Shown in pieces: positions 42,742 to 51,105 of a stretch of DNA of 64,000 bases (positions are counted from its first letter, which is position 1; every line of letters starts with the position of its first letter). The stretch comes from CAWEQW01 sp963811365 (GTDB lineage Bacteria; Actinomycetota; Actinomycetes; Propionibacteriales; Nocardioidaceae). The stretch covers positions 186,001 through 250,000 of the forward strand of contig CAWEQW010000006.1 of assembly GCA_963811365.1 (NCBI GenBank), in the 5' to 3' direction. A program made the translations under genes and the position numbers. Under the pieces are notes generated by a model. That model saw only the letters and a list, made by a program, of their open reading frames with translations. It searched no databases and was not told where the DNA came from.

Positions 42742-42906
42742 TCAGGCCAGGGCCAGCGGCCGGCGCCGCGGGCGGGGCAGTCCGAGGGTGTGCCGGCGCG
42801 GTACCTGATGGCGGTGTCGCCTGGGGTGCGCGTGGAACTGGCGACGGACCTGCTCCTGGCGGTAGTCGATCTCGCTGCTGAGGAAGGGTTCGGCGATGGG
42901 GTACAC
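42742..42906 (-). CDS. Small conserved-type protein, 54 residues
   Basis: GTG start preceded by AGAGGAGACCACC. Sequence opens MYPIAEPFLSSEIDYRQEQV and ends in an Arg/His/Pro-rich tail. The N-terminus (short helix with YRQEQVRRQ) recalls the 53-residue protein at 62287 (AHQIAERVERTQRSR). Too short for a fold call. Two dyads lie in its upstream region. Probably cotranscribed with the AAA-LuxR gene. Confidence 0.6.
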   Translation of the reverse strand: MYPIAEPFLSSEIDYRQEQVRRQFHAHPRRHRHQVPRRHTLGLPRPRRRPLALA

Positions 42907-42934
42907 GGTGGTCTCCTCTGTTCGGCTGCTCGGT

Positions 42935-42989
42935 TCGAGCGATGGCTCGATCCTGCGCCGCTGAGGAGGGGCGGCACATCGGGCGATGT
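42935..42989 (-). promoter_or_regulatory. Two dyads upstream of the small gene and AAA-LuxR regulator
   Basis: TCGAGC-GATG-GCTCGA at 42935-42950 and ACATCG-GG-CGATGT at 42976-42989, both with perfect 6-bp arms. They lie between the hutI stop and the small gene's start. Candidate operators or promoter-proximal sites for the minus-strand unit. Confidence 0.4.
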
Positions 42990-43042
42990 CCCTATCTGCG
43001 GAGCCCGCGGGCCGGGGGGTGCCTTAAGCACGGCCGGGTGCC

Positions 43043-44224
43043 TCAGGAGCGGTCGACTCCGACCGCGGGCCGCCCGCCGCGGAGGACCTCGCGCACCAGG
43101 GGCACGCCCGGCCGGTAGGCCAGGTGGACGTACGACGGGGCGTCGAGCACGGCCAGGTCCGCCCGGGCCCCGACGACGACTCGGCCGACGTCGTGCCGGT
43201 CCAGCGCGCGGGCGCCGGCCGCGGTCGCCGACCAGAGCGCCTCCGCGGGCGACATCCGCATCTCCCGCACCGCGAGCGCGACGCACAGCGGCATCGAGGA
43301 GGTGTAGCAGGAGCCCGGGTTGCAGTCGCTGGCCAGCGCGACGGTGACCCCGGAGTCGACCAGCCGCCGGGCGTCCGGGTACGGCGATCGGGTGGAGAAC
43401 TCCACGCCAGGCAGCAGCGTCGCGACCGTGTGCGACGCGGCGAGCGCGTCGACGTCGGCGTCGGAGAGGTGGCTGCAGTGGTCCACGGCGACCAGCCCGA
43501 GCTCGCACGCCAGCTGCACTCCCGGGCCCGGCCCGAGCTGGTTGGCGTGCAGCCGCCCGCGCAGCCCCGCGGCCGCACCCGCGGTCAGCACGGCACGGGC
43601 CTGGTCGGCGTCGAACGCCCCGCGCTCGCAGAAGGCGTCCACCCAGCGGGCGTGCGGCGCGCACGCGTCGAGCATCGGGCCGGTCACCAGCGCGACGTAC
43701 GCCTCCGGGTCGTCGACGAGCTCGGGCGGCACGACGTGCGCGCCCAGGAACGTGGTCTCGTCGGTGACCTGCCGCGCCAGCGCCAGGCTGCGGGCCTCGT
43801 CGGCCACCGTGAGCCCGTAGCCGCTCTTCACCTCGACCGTGGTGGTGCCCTGGCGCAGCATCTCCTCGACGAGCCGGCGGAGGTTGGCCGCGAGCTGCTC
43901 GTCGGTGGCCGCGCGGGTGGCGGCGACCGTCGTGCGGATCCCTCCGGCGCCGTACGAGGTCCCGGTCATCCGCGCCGCGAACTCCGCGGACCGGTCGCCG
44001 GCGAAGACCAGGTGGCTGTGGGAGTCCACGAAGCCGGGCACGACCGCGCGGCCGCCCACGTCGTAGGCGGAGTCGGCGGCGGGCGCGTCCACGCGCCGAC
44101 CCACCCAGGCCACCCGGCCGCCGTCCACGACAAGGGCCGCGTCGTGGCGCAGCCCCAGACCGTCCGGCCCCGGGCCCTCGTTGGTCACCAGCTCGCCGAT
44201 GCCGGTCAGCAGCAGTGTCGCCAC
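43043..44224 (-). CDS. hutI: Imidazolonepropionase
   Basis: Third step of histidine breakdown: hydrolyses 4-imidazolone-5-propionate to N-formimidoyl-glutamate. 393 residues from a GTG at 44224. Amidohydrolase fold with the metal-binding VVPGFVDSHSHLVFAGDR, then TTTVEVKSGYGL, LHANQLGPG and the catalytic region LASDCNPGSCYTSSMP. It lies four bases after hutF. A broken internal copy of a hut gene is not present. Confidence 0.96.
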   Translation of the reverse strand: MATLLLTGIGELVTNEGPGPDGLGLRHDAALVVDGGRVAWVGRRVDAPAADSAYDVGGRAVVPGFVDSHSHLVFAGDRSAEFAARMTGTSYGAGGIRTTVAATRAATDEQLAANLRRLVEEMLRQGTTTVEVKSGYGLTVADEARSLALARQVTDETTFLGAHVVPPELVDDPEAYVALVTGPMLDACAPHARWVDAFCERGAFDADQARAVLTAGAAAGLRGRLHANQLGPGPGVQLACELGLVAVDHCSHLSDADVDALAASHTVATLLPGVEFSTRSPYPDARRLVDSGVTVALASDCNPGSCYTSSMPLCVALAVREMRMSPAEALWSATAAGARALDRHDVGRVVVGARADLAVLDAPSYVHLAYRPGVPLVREVLRGGRPAVGVDRS

Positions 44225-44228
44225 GGCG

Positions 44229-45560
44229 TCAGTCCTCTCCCCACAGCGACCGGACGACCCGGTCGAGCTCGGCACCTGTCTCCGCCCGGTCATCGGCCGT
44301 CGCCACCAGCTCGCCGTCGCGGACCACCCGCACGACGTCGGCGGCGGTCGCCGTGAACACCGCGGTCTCGGCGCCCGCACCGCTGCCGGCGGTGCGCGGG
44401 CCGGCCGTGTCGAGCGTGACCAGGTCGGCGCGCGCGCCCACCTCGATGCGGCCGGCGTCGAACCCGAGCGAGGCGTGCCCGTCCGACGTCGCGGCGGTCA
44501 GCAGCTCCGCCGCGCTCCAGTGCCCGCGCTCGCGGCTGGCCAGCCGCTCGTGCATCTCCACGGCGCGCATCTCCTCGAAGAGGTCGACGACGGCGTGGCT
44601 GTCCGACCCCAGCGTCAACCGGGCGCCGGCGTCGTGCAGCCGCCGCGCCGGCCCGATGCCGTCGCCCAGGTCGCGCTCGGTCGTCGGGCAGAGGTCCGCG
44701 AAGGTCCGGGTGGCGCCGAGGAGCGCGACGTCCGCAGGGGTGAGGTGCGTGGCGTGCACGACGCTCGTGCGCGGCCCGAGCGCTCCGGCCTCGCCCAGCA
44801 GGGCGGTCGGGGTCAGCCCGTGCGCGGCCAGGCACGCGGCGTTCTCCGCGACCTGCTCGGAGAGGTGGGCGTGCAGTGGAGCGCCCCGGACCTCGGCCCA
44901 GCGAGCCACCACGGGCACCTCGCCCCGGGGGACGGCGCGCACCGAGTGCACCGCGGCGCCGACGACCACGTCCGGCGCCCCGGCCAGGTCGTCGGCCAGC
45001 AGGTCCACGCGGGCCGCCCACGCGTCCGCGGAGCCGTCGTTGTAGCGCACCTGCACGCCCTCGGGCGGCCTGCCGAACCCCGCAGCGAGGTAGCAGGTGT
45101 CGAGCAGCGCGATCCGCAGCCCGGCGTCGCGCGCGGCGGCGACGAGGGCGCGGCCCATCGCGTTCGGATCGTCGTACGGCGTGCCGTCCGGCCCGTGGTG
45201 CAGGTAGTGGAACTCGCCGACGCTGGTGACGCCGGCGAGCACCATCTCCCTGTAGGCGGCGCGCGCGAGCTCGTAGTAGCCGTCGGGCGTGAGGCGTCCC
45301 GCGACGGCGTACATCCGGTCCCGCCAGGTCCAGAAGGTCCCGCCGTCTCCGTGGGTCCGGCCGCGCAGGGCTCGGTGGAACGCGTGGCTGTGGCAGTTGG
45401 CCAGACCGGGAAGCGTGAGGCCGGCGAGCCGCTCGGCTCCGGGGACGGAGCCGGCCCCGGGCTCGACGCGGGCGAACCGGCCGTCCGCGATCTCGACGAG
45501 CACGTCCTCGTGCACCCGCCCGGCGCCGGTCCAGGCACGCTCGAGGAGGTACCTGGTCAC
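44229..45560 (-). CDS. hutF: Formimidoylglutamate deiminase
   Basis: Converts N-formimidoyl-glutamate to N-formyl-glutamate plus ammonia. 443 residues. Metal site GLANCHSHAFHRALRGRTH, substrate region FWTWRDRMYAVAGRLTPD, HLSEQVAENAACL and the later LGSDSHAVVDLFEEMRAVE match the family. Its start overlaps the amidohydrolase stop by four bases and its stop is four bases before hutI, so all three form one unit. Confidence 0.95.
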   Translation of the reverse strand: MTRYLLERAWTGAGRVHEDVLVEIADGRFARVEPGAGSVPGAERLAGLTLPGLANCHSHAFHRALRGRTHGDGGTFWTWRDRMYAVAGRLTPDGYYELARAAYREMVLAGVTSVGEFHYLHHGPDGTPYDDPNAMGRALVAAARDAGLRIALLDTCYLAAGFGRPPEGVQVRYNDGSADAWAARVDLLADDLAGAPDVVVGAAVHSVRAVPRGEVPVVARWAEVRGAPLHAHLSEQVAENAACLAAHGLTPTALLGEAGALGPRTSVVHATHLTPADVALLGATRTFADLCPTTERDLGDGIGPARRLHDAGARLTLGSDSHAVVDLFEEMRAVEMHERLASRERGHWSAAELLTAATSDGHASLGFDAGRIEVGARADLVTLDTAGPRTAGSGAGAETAVFTATAADVVRVVRDGELVATADDRAETGAELDRVVRSLWGED

Positions 45561-46777
45561 GTGGCCAGCCGTTCCAGGGTGCGCGCCAGCGCGTCGACGC
45601 CGGCCAGGCAGTCGCCCAGCTCGGCGTGCTCCTCGGGGGAGTGCGAGACGCCGGTGGGGTTGCGCACGAACAGCATCGCGGTGGGGATGCCGGCCGCGCA
45701 GAGCACGCCCGCGTCGTGCCCCGCGTAGGTCGCGATGACCGGCCAGTCCGGGTCCGCCCCGGGCTGCGCGGCGACCTGCCGGGCGAGGTCGGCGTCGAAG
45801 CGCACCTCCGCCGACACGGACTCGGTCGTCACGCTGAGGGTGGTGCCGTCGCGCCCGGCCCGCTCGGAGGCCTGCCGGGTGATGACGGCCAGCAGGTCCT
45901 CGAGGCGGCCCGGCGACTCGGCGCGCGCGTCGAGCCAGGCGGTGACGCGGGACGGCACGGCGTTGGTCCCGTTGGGGCGGACGTCGAGGCGTCCGAAGGT
46001 CGCCCGCTGACCGGCCAGCCGGGCCTGCTTGTGGGCGGCCAGGGCGGTCATCGCGTAGGTGAGCATCGGGTCGCGTCGGTCCTCCATCCGCGTGCTCCCC
46101 GCGTGGTTCGCCTCGCCGCCGAAGTCGAAGCGGTAGCGGCCGTGCGGACGGATCGCGCTGGCCACGCCGACCGGGGCCTGCCGGTCGACCAGGTCACGGC
46201 CCTGCTCGACGTGCAGCTCGACGAAGCAGCCGACCTGGTCCAGCCAGCCGGCCGCGCGGGAAGGCTCCAGCCCGGCGCCGGCCATCGCGTCGAGCGCGGA
46301 GGTCCCGTCCCGGTCCACGAGCCCCGCCGCCGCCTCGAGCGACGTCGCGCCGGTGGCCAGCCGCGACCCGAGACAGGCCAGGCCGAAGCGGGACCCCTCC
46401 TCCTCGACGAAGCAGGCGACGCCGACCGGGCGGCGCGGCGTGACGCCGCGCGCGCGCAGGGCGTCGACCGCGGCGAGCGCGGAGACCACGCCGAGGGGCC
46501 CGTCGTACGCCCCGCCGTCGACGACGGAGTCGAGGTGGGAGCCGGTGAGCAGGCCGGCACCCTGGGCGCCCTCGGGGCGCCACCACGCGACGGTGTTGCC
46601 GAAGCCGTCGACCTGGACGTCGAGGCCGCGGGCGCGGCACTGTGCGAGGAACCAGGCGTACGCCTCCCGCTCGGCCGCCGTGAACGGCTGGCGGAGGTAC
46701 CCGCCGCTCGCGGTTGACCGGCCGACCTGTGCAAGGTCGCGCCACATCTGCTCGAAACCGTCGGGGTCAGCGGTCAT
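45557..46777 (-). CDS. M20-family Zn amidohydrolase (allantoate/carbamoyl-amidohydrolase type), likely formylglutamate step
   Basis: 406 residues. Zinc-binding TGSHLDSVVDGGAYDGPLGV, EEEGSRFGLACLGSR, ELHVEQGRDLVDRQ and TYAGHDAGVLC belong to the hydantoinase/carbamoylase branch of M20. Annotated relatives are often called allantoate amidohydrolase, but the four-base overlap with hutF and absence of hutG suggest it releases glutamate from N-formyl-glutamate. The ATG at 46777 follows GGAG by six bases; ATG 46789 is the alternative. The divergent nitroreductase starts only ten bases away. Confidence 0.88.
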   Translation of the reverse strand: MTADPDGFEQMWRDLAQVGRSTASGGYLRQPFTAAEREAYAWFLAQCRARGLDVQVDGFGNTVAWWRPEGAQGAGLLTGSHLDSVVDGGAYDGPLGVVSALAAVDALRARGVTPRRPVGVACFVEEEGSRFGLACLGSRLATGATSLEAAAGLVDRDGTSALDAMAGAGLEPSRAAGWLDQVGCFVELHVEQGRDLVDRQAPVGVASAIRPHGRYRFDFGGEANHAGSTRMEDRRDPMLTYAMTALAAHKQARLAGQRATFGRLDVRPNGTNAVPSRVTAWLDARAESPGRLEDLLAVITRQASERAGRDGTTLSVTTESVSAEVRFDADLARQVAAQPGADPDWPVIATYAGHDAGVLCAAGIPTAMLFVRNPTGVSHSPEEHAELGDCLAGVDALARTLERLAT

Positions 46778-46787
46778 GATCGACTCC

Positions 46788-47408
46788 ATGGAGTTCCAAG
46801 AGGTGGTTCGTCGACGCAGGATGGTCCGGAGCTACGCCGACACGCCGGTCGACCCCGCGACGGTGGACCGGATGCTCGCCAACGCGGTGCGGGCGCCGAG
46901 CGCGGGGTTCAGCCAGGGCTGGGCGTTCCTCCGGCTGGACGAGCCCGGCGACCTCGAGCGGTTCTGGGCCGTGGCCACGCCACCGTCCGACGGGCAGCCG
47001 GACGCCTGGCTGCGCGGGATGCGGACCGCGCCGGTGGTGATCGTGCCGCTGTCGTGCAAGGACGTCTACCTCGACCGGTACGCCGAGGCGGACAAGGGCT
47101 GGACCGACCGGGACGCCGCCCGGTGGCCGGTGCCCTACTGGGACATCGACACCGGCATGGCCGCGCTGCTGATCCTGCAGACCGCGGTCGACGAGGGGCT
47201 CGGGGCGTGCTTCTTCGGGATCCCGCCCGAGCAGCTGGCCGCGTTCCGCGATGGCTTCGGGGTCCCGGACCGGTACACCCCGATCGGCGCCGTCACGGTG
47301 GGCCACCGCAGCGACGCGACCGGCCCGGCGGGCTCCGCGCGGCGCGGTCGCCGGCCCGTGGAGGAGGTGGTGCACCACGGACGCTGGCGGGTGGACGCGA
47401 AGGGCTGA
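46788..47408 (+). CDS. Nitroreductase family protein
   Basis: 206-residue flavin enzyme. VVRRRRMVRSYADTPVD and LANAVRAPSAGFSQGW near the start match the FMN-binding nitroreductase pattern; the C-terminal GFGVPDRYTPIGAVTVGH is typical. Role unknown. The start may be ATG 46776 or 46788. It is nearly back to back with the amidohydrolase gene, so the promoters of both must lie inside the opposite coding sequence or be leaderless. Confidence 0.85.
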   Translation: MEFQEVVRRRRMVRSYADTPVDPATVDRMLANAVRAPSAGFSQGWAFLRLDEPGDLERFWAVATPPSDGQPDAWLRGMRTAPVVIVPLSCKDVYLDRYAEADKGWTDRDAARWPVPYWDIDTGMAALLILQTAVDEGLGACFFGIPPEQLAAFRDGFGVPDRYTPIGAVTVGHRSDATGPAGSARRGRRPVEEVVHHGRWRVDAKG

Positions 47409-47465
47409 CACGCCCTCAGTCCATCGAGCGCGCGGCGCCGGGTCAATGCGGGCCACGAGCCCAGC

Positions 47466-47481
47466 GTCTCGCATGCGAGAC
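47466..47481. promoter_or_regulatory. 16-bp palindrome upstream of M20 peptidase-MFS (IclR-type operator candidate)
   Basis: GTCTCGCATGCGAGAC, a perfect palindrome, 25 bases before the GTG at 47507. Its arms equal those of GTCTCGGATCCGAGAC at 54434-54449, in the hutH-iclR region; only the central four bases differ. A TAGCCT -10-like hexamer at 47495 suggests a leaderless transcript with the operator over the -35 region. Confidence 0.65.
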
Positions 47482-47506
47482 CGCTCCGGGAGAGTAGCCT
47501 CGGTCC

Positions 47507-48862
47507 GTGCCCGCCCCGCTCACCGTCACAGAGCGTGACCGCGTCACCGAGAAGCTGCGGGCCCTGGTCCGGGTGCCGACCGTGGCCGACGACCCGGGGG
47601 GTCCGCAGGACGCGACGACGGACGCCACGTTCGCGGCCGCGCAGGCCGAGCTGACCCGGGTCTTCCCGCTGCTGCACACCGCCCTGGAGGTGACCCCGGT
47701 CGGACGGCACGGCCGGCTGTTCCGGTGGCCTGGTCGCGCCGCGGACCGGCCGGTCGTGCTGATGGCGCACCTCGACGTGGTCCCGGTGGACGCCGCCGCG
47801 CCCTGGCAGCATCCCGCGTTCGAGGCCGCCGTCGTCGACGGCGCAGTCTGGGGACGCGGCACGCTCGACGACAAGGGCGCCCTCGTGGCGATCTGCGAGG
47901 CGGTCGAGCGACTGCTGGAGCGGGGCCACGTCCCGGCGCAGGACGTCTGGCTGTCGTTCGGCGCGGACGAGGAGGTCTCGGGCGGCTGCGCGCCGGCGGC
48001 GGTCGCCGAGCTGCGGCGCCGCGGGGTGACACCGTGGTTCGTGCTCGACGAGGGTGGCGCGGTGGCCCACGACGCCTTTCCCGGCATCACCACGCCGATC
48101 GCCGTGGTGGGGGTGGGCGAGAAGGGGACCACGACGATCGAGCTGCGCGTCGACGGTCCCGGTGGGCACTCCTCGACACCGCCCCGCCGGGACACCACCG
48201 CCCGGCTCGCCCGGGCGATCGTGCGGCTCGACCGTAGCCCGTTCCCGGCGCGGGTGCCCGAGCCGACGCTGGAGCTCTTCGAGCGCCTTGCGCCACTGGC
48301 GCCGCGGCCCGTGGGGGCGTTGCTCGGCCGGGCCCGCCGGGCCTCGCCGCTGCTGGCCCGGGTGCTGACCGCGCTCGGTCCGGAGACCGCTGCGATGGCG
48401 CGCACCACCGCGGCCGTCACGACCCTGGAGGGCTCCCCGGCGCACAACGTGCTGGCCTCGACGGCGCGCGCCGGGGTGAACGTCCGGGTCCTGCCCGGGG
48501 ACACCGTCGCGTCGGTGGTGCGGCACGTCCGGCACGCGGTGCGCGACCGCGCCGTGTCGGTGACCGTGCTCGAGGCGGGTGAGCCGAGCCCGCTGTCGCC
48601 GACCGACGACGCGGCCTTCGAGCTCCTCACCTCGACGATCGCCGAGGTGTTCCCCGACGCGGTGGCATCGCCGTACGTCATGACGGGCGCGACGGACGCA
48701 CGCTTCTTCACCGGGATCTGTCCACGGGTCTACCGGTTCACACCGTTCCGGATGACCGGGGTCCAGCGGGCCAGCCTGCACAGCTACGACGAGCACCTCG
48801 GCGTCGACGACCTCGCCGACGGGACGCAGTGGTACACCCGGCTGGTCGAGCGGCTGCCGTGA
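47507..48862 (+). CDS. M20-family metallopeptidase (dipeptidase type)
   Basis: 451-residue zinc hydrolase. LMAHLDVVPVDAAAPW, WGRGTLDDKGALVAI, LSFGADEEVSGG and VLDEGGAV supply the two-metal site; the lid domain lies at about residues 190-300. The branch includes carboxypeptidase S/PM20D1 and carnosinase-like enzymes, so substrates may be dipeptides or N-acyl amino acids. GTG start at 47507, coupled to the MFS gene by GTGA. The palindrome shared with hutH suggests a link to histidine. Confidence 0.88.
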   Translation: MPAPLTVTERDRVTEKLRALVRVPTVADDPGGPQDATTDATFAAAQAELTRVFPLLHTALEVTPVGRHGRLFRWPGRAADRPVVLMAHLDVVPVDAAAPWQHPAFEAAVVDGAVWGRGTLDDKGALVAICEAVERLLERGHVPAQDVWLSFGADEEVSGGCAPAAVAELRRRGVTPWFVLDEGGAVAHDAFPGITTPIAVVGVGEKGTTTIELRVDGPGGHSSTPPRRDTTARLARAIVRLDRSPFPARVPEPTLELFERLAPLAPRPVGALLGRARRASPLLARVLTALGPETAAMARTTAAVTTLEGSPAHNVLASTARAGVNVRVLPGDTVASVVRHVRHAVRDRAVSVTVLEAGEPSPLSPTDDAAFELLTSTIAEVFPDAVASPYVMTGATDARFFTGICPRVYRFTPFRMTGVQRASLHSYDEHLGVDDLADGTQWYTRLVERLP

Positions 48863-50304
48863 CCACCCTCACGCGGCCGTCCACCGGGCTGGTGCGCATC
48901 GTCGGCCTCCTGGTCGTCGTGGAGATCGTCAGCGGGATCCTGCAGGGCTACTACACCCCGGTGTTCACCGACATCGCGCGTCACCTCTCGATCCCGGACG
49001 CCGACGTCAACTGGTTCGAGGCCGGTCAGCTGGTCGTCTCCGCGCTCGTCGTACCCGTGCTGGCCCGCCTCGGCGACCTGGCCGGCCACCGCAAGGTGCT
49101 GCTGCTCTCGACCGCGGTCACCGCCCTGGCGTCCTGGTGGGTGGCGTTCGCCGGGACGTTCCCGACGTTCCTGCTGGCCTGGGCGATCCAGGGCTTCTAC
49201 GTCGTCTGGCTGCCGCTGGAGATCAGCATCATCCACCGCCGCACCGCGGGGACCGGGCAGCAGAGCGCGCTGACCCGCAGGGCCGCCTCGCTCCTCGTCG
49301 CGGCCCTCGAGACCGGCGTGATCGTCGGCGCGCTCACCTCCGGCGCGCTGTCCGACGCGGGGGTCTCGATGACGCCGCTGCTGATGGTGCCGGCGGTCGC
49401 GGTGACGCTGTGCTTCGTCGTGATCTGGTTCGGGATCGCGGACACCCCCGTGGTGCACAGCGGGCGGCTCGACCTGCGCGGGTTCGGGCTGCTCACGCTC
49501 GCGCTCGGCCTGCTGATGGCCGGGCTGATCGCCGTGCGGCTCCAGGGCCCGGGCAGCCCGGCAGCGTGGCTGCTCGTGCTCGCCGGGGTGGCCGCGCTCG
49601 TGCCGTTCGGCCGGGTCGAGCTGCGCACGCCCGAGCCGCTCGTCGACGTCCGGCTGCTGCGGGCCCCCGCGCAGTGGCCGGTGCAGCTGACCGCCTTCCT
49701 GTTCGGCATGTCCGTGCTCGGGGCGCAGATCCCGCTGTCGACGTTCGCGCGAACCGACCCGGACAAGGTCGGCTACGGCCTCGGAGCCTCCGCGGGCTTC
49801 GTCTCCGTGCTGATCGGGGTGTACGTCCTGACGATGGTGCTCGGAGCGCTCGGCCTGCCGCTCGTCTCACGGCGGCTCGGGCCTCGCCAGGCGCTCATCG
49901 GCGCGAGCCTGCTCCTCGCGCTCGGGTACGGCCTGTGGATCCCGCTGCACGCCTCCCTGGGCCAGGCGCTCACGAACATGGCAGTCGTCGGCGTCGGCTC
50001 CGGTGCGCTCGTGGCCGCGCTCCCGTCGGCCGCGGCGTCCGCGGCCCCGGAGGACCGCACCGGCTTCGTCACCGGCATGACCAACACGACCAAGACCATC
50101 GGCGGCGCCATCGCCTCCAGCCTCTTCGCCATCGCGCTGTCGACCACCGGCTCGCTGGACAGCTCCACGGCCACCGGTCACGCCCCGCTGGCGGGCTACC
50201 TCACGGTGTGGGCGATCTGCTCGGCGTCAGCGCTGGTGGCCGCGCTCAGCCTGCTCGTCGTGCCTCGCGGCGCGTTCACGGACCCCGTGCCGGCTATGGC
50301 CTGA
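48859..50304 (+). CDS. MFS transporter
   Basis: 481 residues with about 14 helices. VLARLGDLAGHRKVLLL (loop 2-3 motif) and LLAWAIQGFYVVWLPLE are visible, and TGFVTGMTNTTKTIGGAIAS is typical of drug/proton-type MFS proteins. The GTG at 48859 overlaps the M20 stop (GTGA), so it is translated with the peptidase. It may import the peptidase substrate or export a product; direction cannot be read. Confidence 0.88.
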   Translation: MTTLTRPSTGLVRIVGLLVVVEIVSGILQGYYTPVFTDIARHLSIPDADVNWFEAGQLVVSALVVPVLARLGDLAGHRKVLLLSTAVTALASWWVAFAGTFPTFLLAWAIQGFYVVWLPLEISIIHRRTAGTGQQSALTRRAASLLVAALETGVIVGALTSGALSDAGVSMTPLLMVPAVAVTLCFVVIWFGIADTPVVHSGRLDLRGFGLLTLALGLLMAGLIAVRLQGPGSPAAWLLVLAGVAALVPFGRVELRTPEPLVDVRLLRAPAQWPVQLTAFLFGMSVLGAQIPLSTFARTDPDKVGYGLGASAGFVSVLIGVYVLTMVLGALGLPLVSRRLGPRQALIGASLLLALGYGLWIPLHASLGQALTNMAVVGVGSGALVAALPSAAASAAPEDRTGFVTGMTNTTKTIGGAIASSLFAIALSTTGSLDSSTATGHAPLAGYLTVWAICSASALVAALSLLVVPRGAFTDPVPAMA

Positions 50305-50351
50305 GAATCACGGGACGTGCGCTGGGTAAGGTCGTGGGAGGGGTGCTGACG

Positions 50352-50981
50352 ATGACCGACGACGAGCGCAGGCAGGACGAGGAGCGCCGGCTCCGCCAGG
50401 CCAGGGTGGCCGCGGCGACCCACCAGGTGCCTGAGCGGGACGACGCGGCTGCCGTGGAGGAGACCGAGGACGACTCGGCGCCGGCGCAGCGGATGGAGCA
50501 GCAGACGCTCTGGGTCGACCTGCAGGTCCGCCGCGCGATGGAGCGCGGGGAGTTCGACGACCTGCCCGGGGCGGGCAAGCCGATCCGCGGGCTGGACGGC
50601 CCGCACGATCCCGACTGGTGGGTCAAGGGGCTCATCGAGCGCGAGCAGATCACCGGTGTGCTCCCTCCGGCGCTGGCGCTGCGCACGGAGGACGCCGAGC
50701 TCGCCGGCGTGCTCGACCGCGAGGCCACCGAGGAGGGCGTACGGCGGGTGGTGGGCGACTTCAACCGGCGCGTCGTCGAGGCGCGCCGACAGCTGCTGGG
50801 CGGACCGCCGGTCGTGACGGCCACTCGTGACGTCGACGCCGAGCTGGCCGCGTGGCGCGGGCGTCGCGAGGAGCGTCGGGCGAGACAGCGCGAGCTGGCG
50901 CGCCGTACCGCGGAGCAGCCACCGACGGCCGGGCCGGCACGTCGCGCGGTGTGGCTGCGCCGCCGCTTCGGCCGGCGCTGA
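50352..50981 (+). CDS. DUF1992 (DnaJC28-conserved) domain protein
   Basis: 209 residues. The core VRRAMERGEFDDLPGAGKPI followed by DPDWWVKGLIERE is the DUF1992 signature, known from DnaJC28-like proteins; no J domain is present. The N-terminus is charged and the C-terminus Arg-rich. Function unknown. The ATG at 50352 lies 47 bases after the MFS stop. It ends 15 bases before the nested palindromic repeat. Confidence 0.85.
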   Translation: MTDDERRQDEERRLRQARVAAATHQVPERDDAAAVEETEDDSAPAQRMEQQTLWVDLQVRRAMERGEFDDLPGAGKPIRGLDGPHDPDWWVKGLIEREQITGVLPPALALRTEDAELAGVLDREATEEGVRRVVGDFNRRVVEARRQLLGGPPVVTATRDVDAELAAWRGRREERRARQRELARRTAEQPPTAGPARRAVWLRRRFGRR

Positions 50982-50995
50982 TCGGGCTCCCGAGG

Positions 50996-51091
50996 GGGAG
51001 GTTCACCATGGGATGTCGATCAACCTGCGCTCCCCACGAGGTGTACGTCGTGGGAAGGGCCGGTCCACCTGCATCCCATGGTGAACCTCCC
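50996..51091. repeat. Nested palindromic repeat between convergent genes (copy 2)
   Basis: Outer perfect 20-bp inverted repeat, GGGAGGTTCACCATGGGATG at 50996-51015 with its complement at 51072-51091, and an inner dyad CCCACGA-N8-TCGTGGG at 51033-51054. The right part and the CCCACGA unit are shared with the repeat at 10209-10280. Lies between the stops of the DUF1992 gene and hutU, so it may end transcription from both sides. Confidence 0.7.
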
Positions 51092-51105
51092 GGCCGGCGG
51101 GACCC

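Noticed and set aside
38870..42808. Open frame of about 1310 codons on the plus strand
   Set aside because: Antisense to the well-supported AAA-LuxR gene; an Arg/Gly/Val-rich translation with no family motif. Long empty frames are expected opposite high-GC genes.
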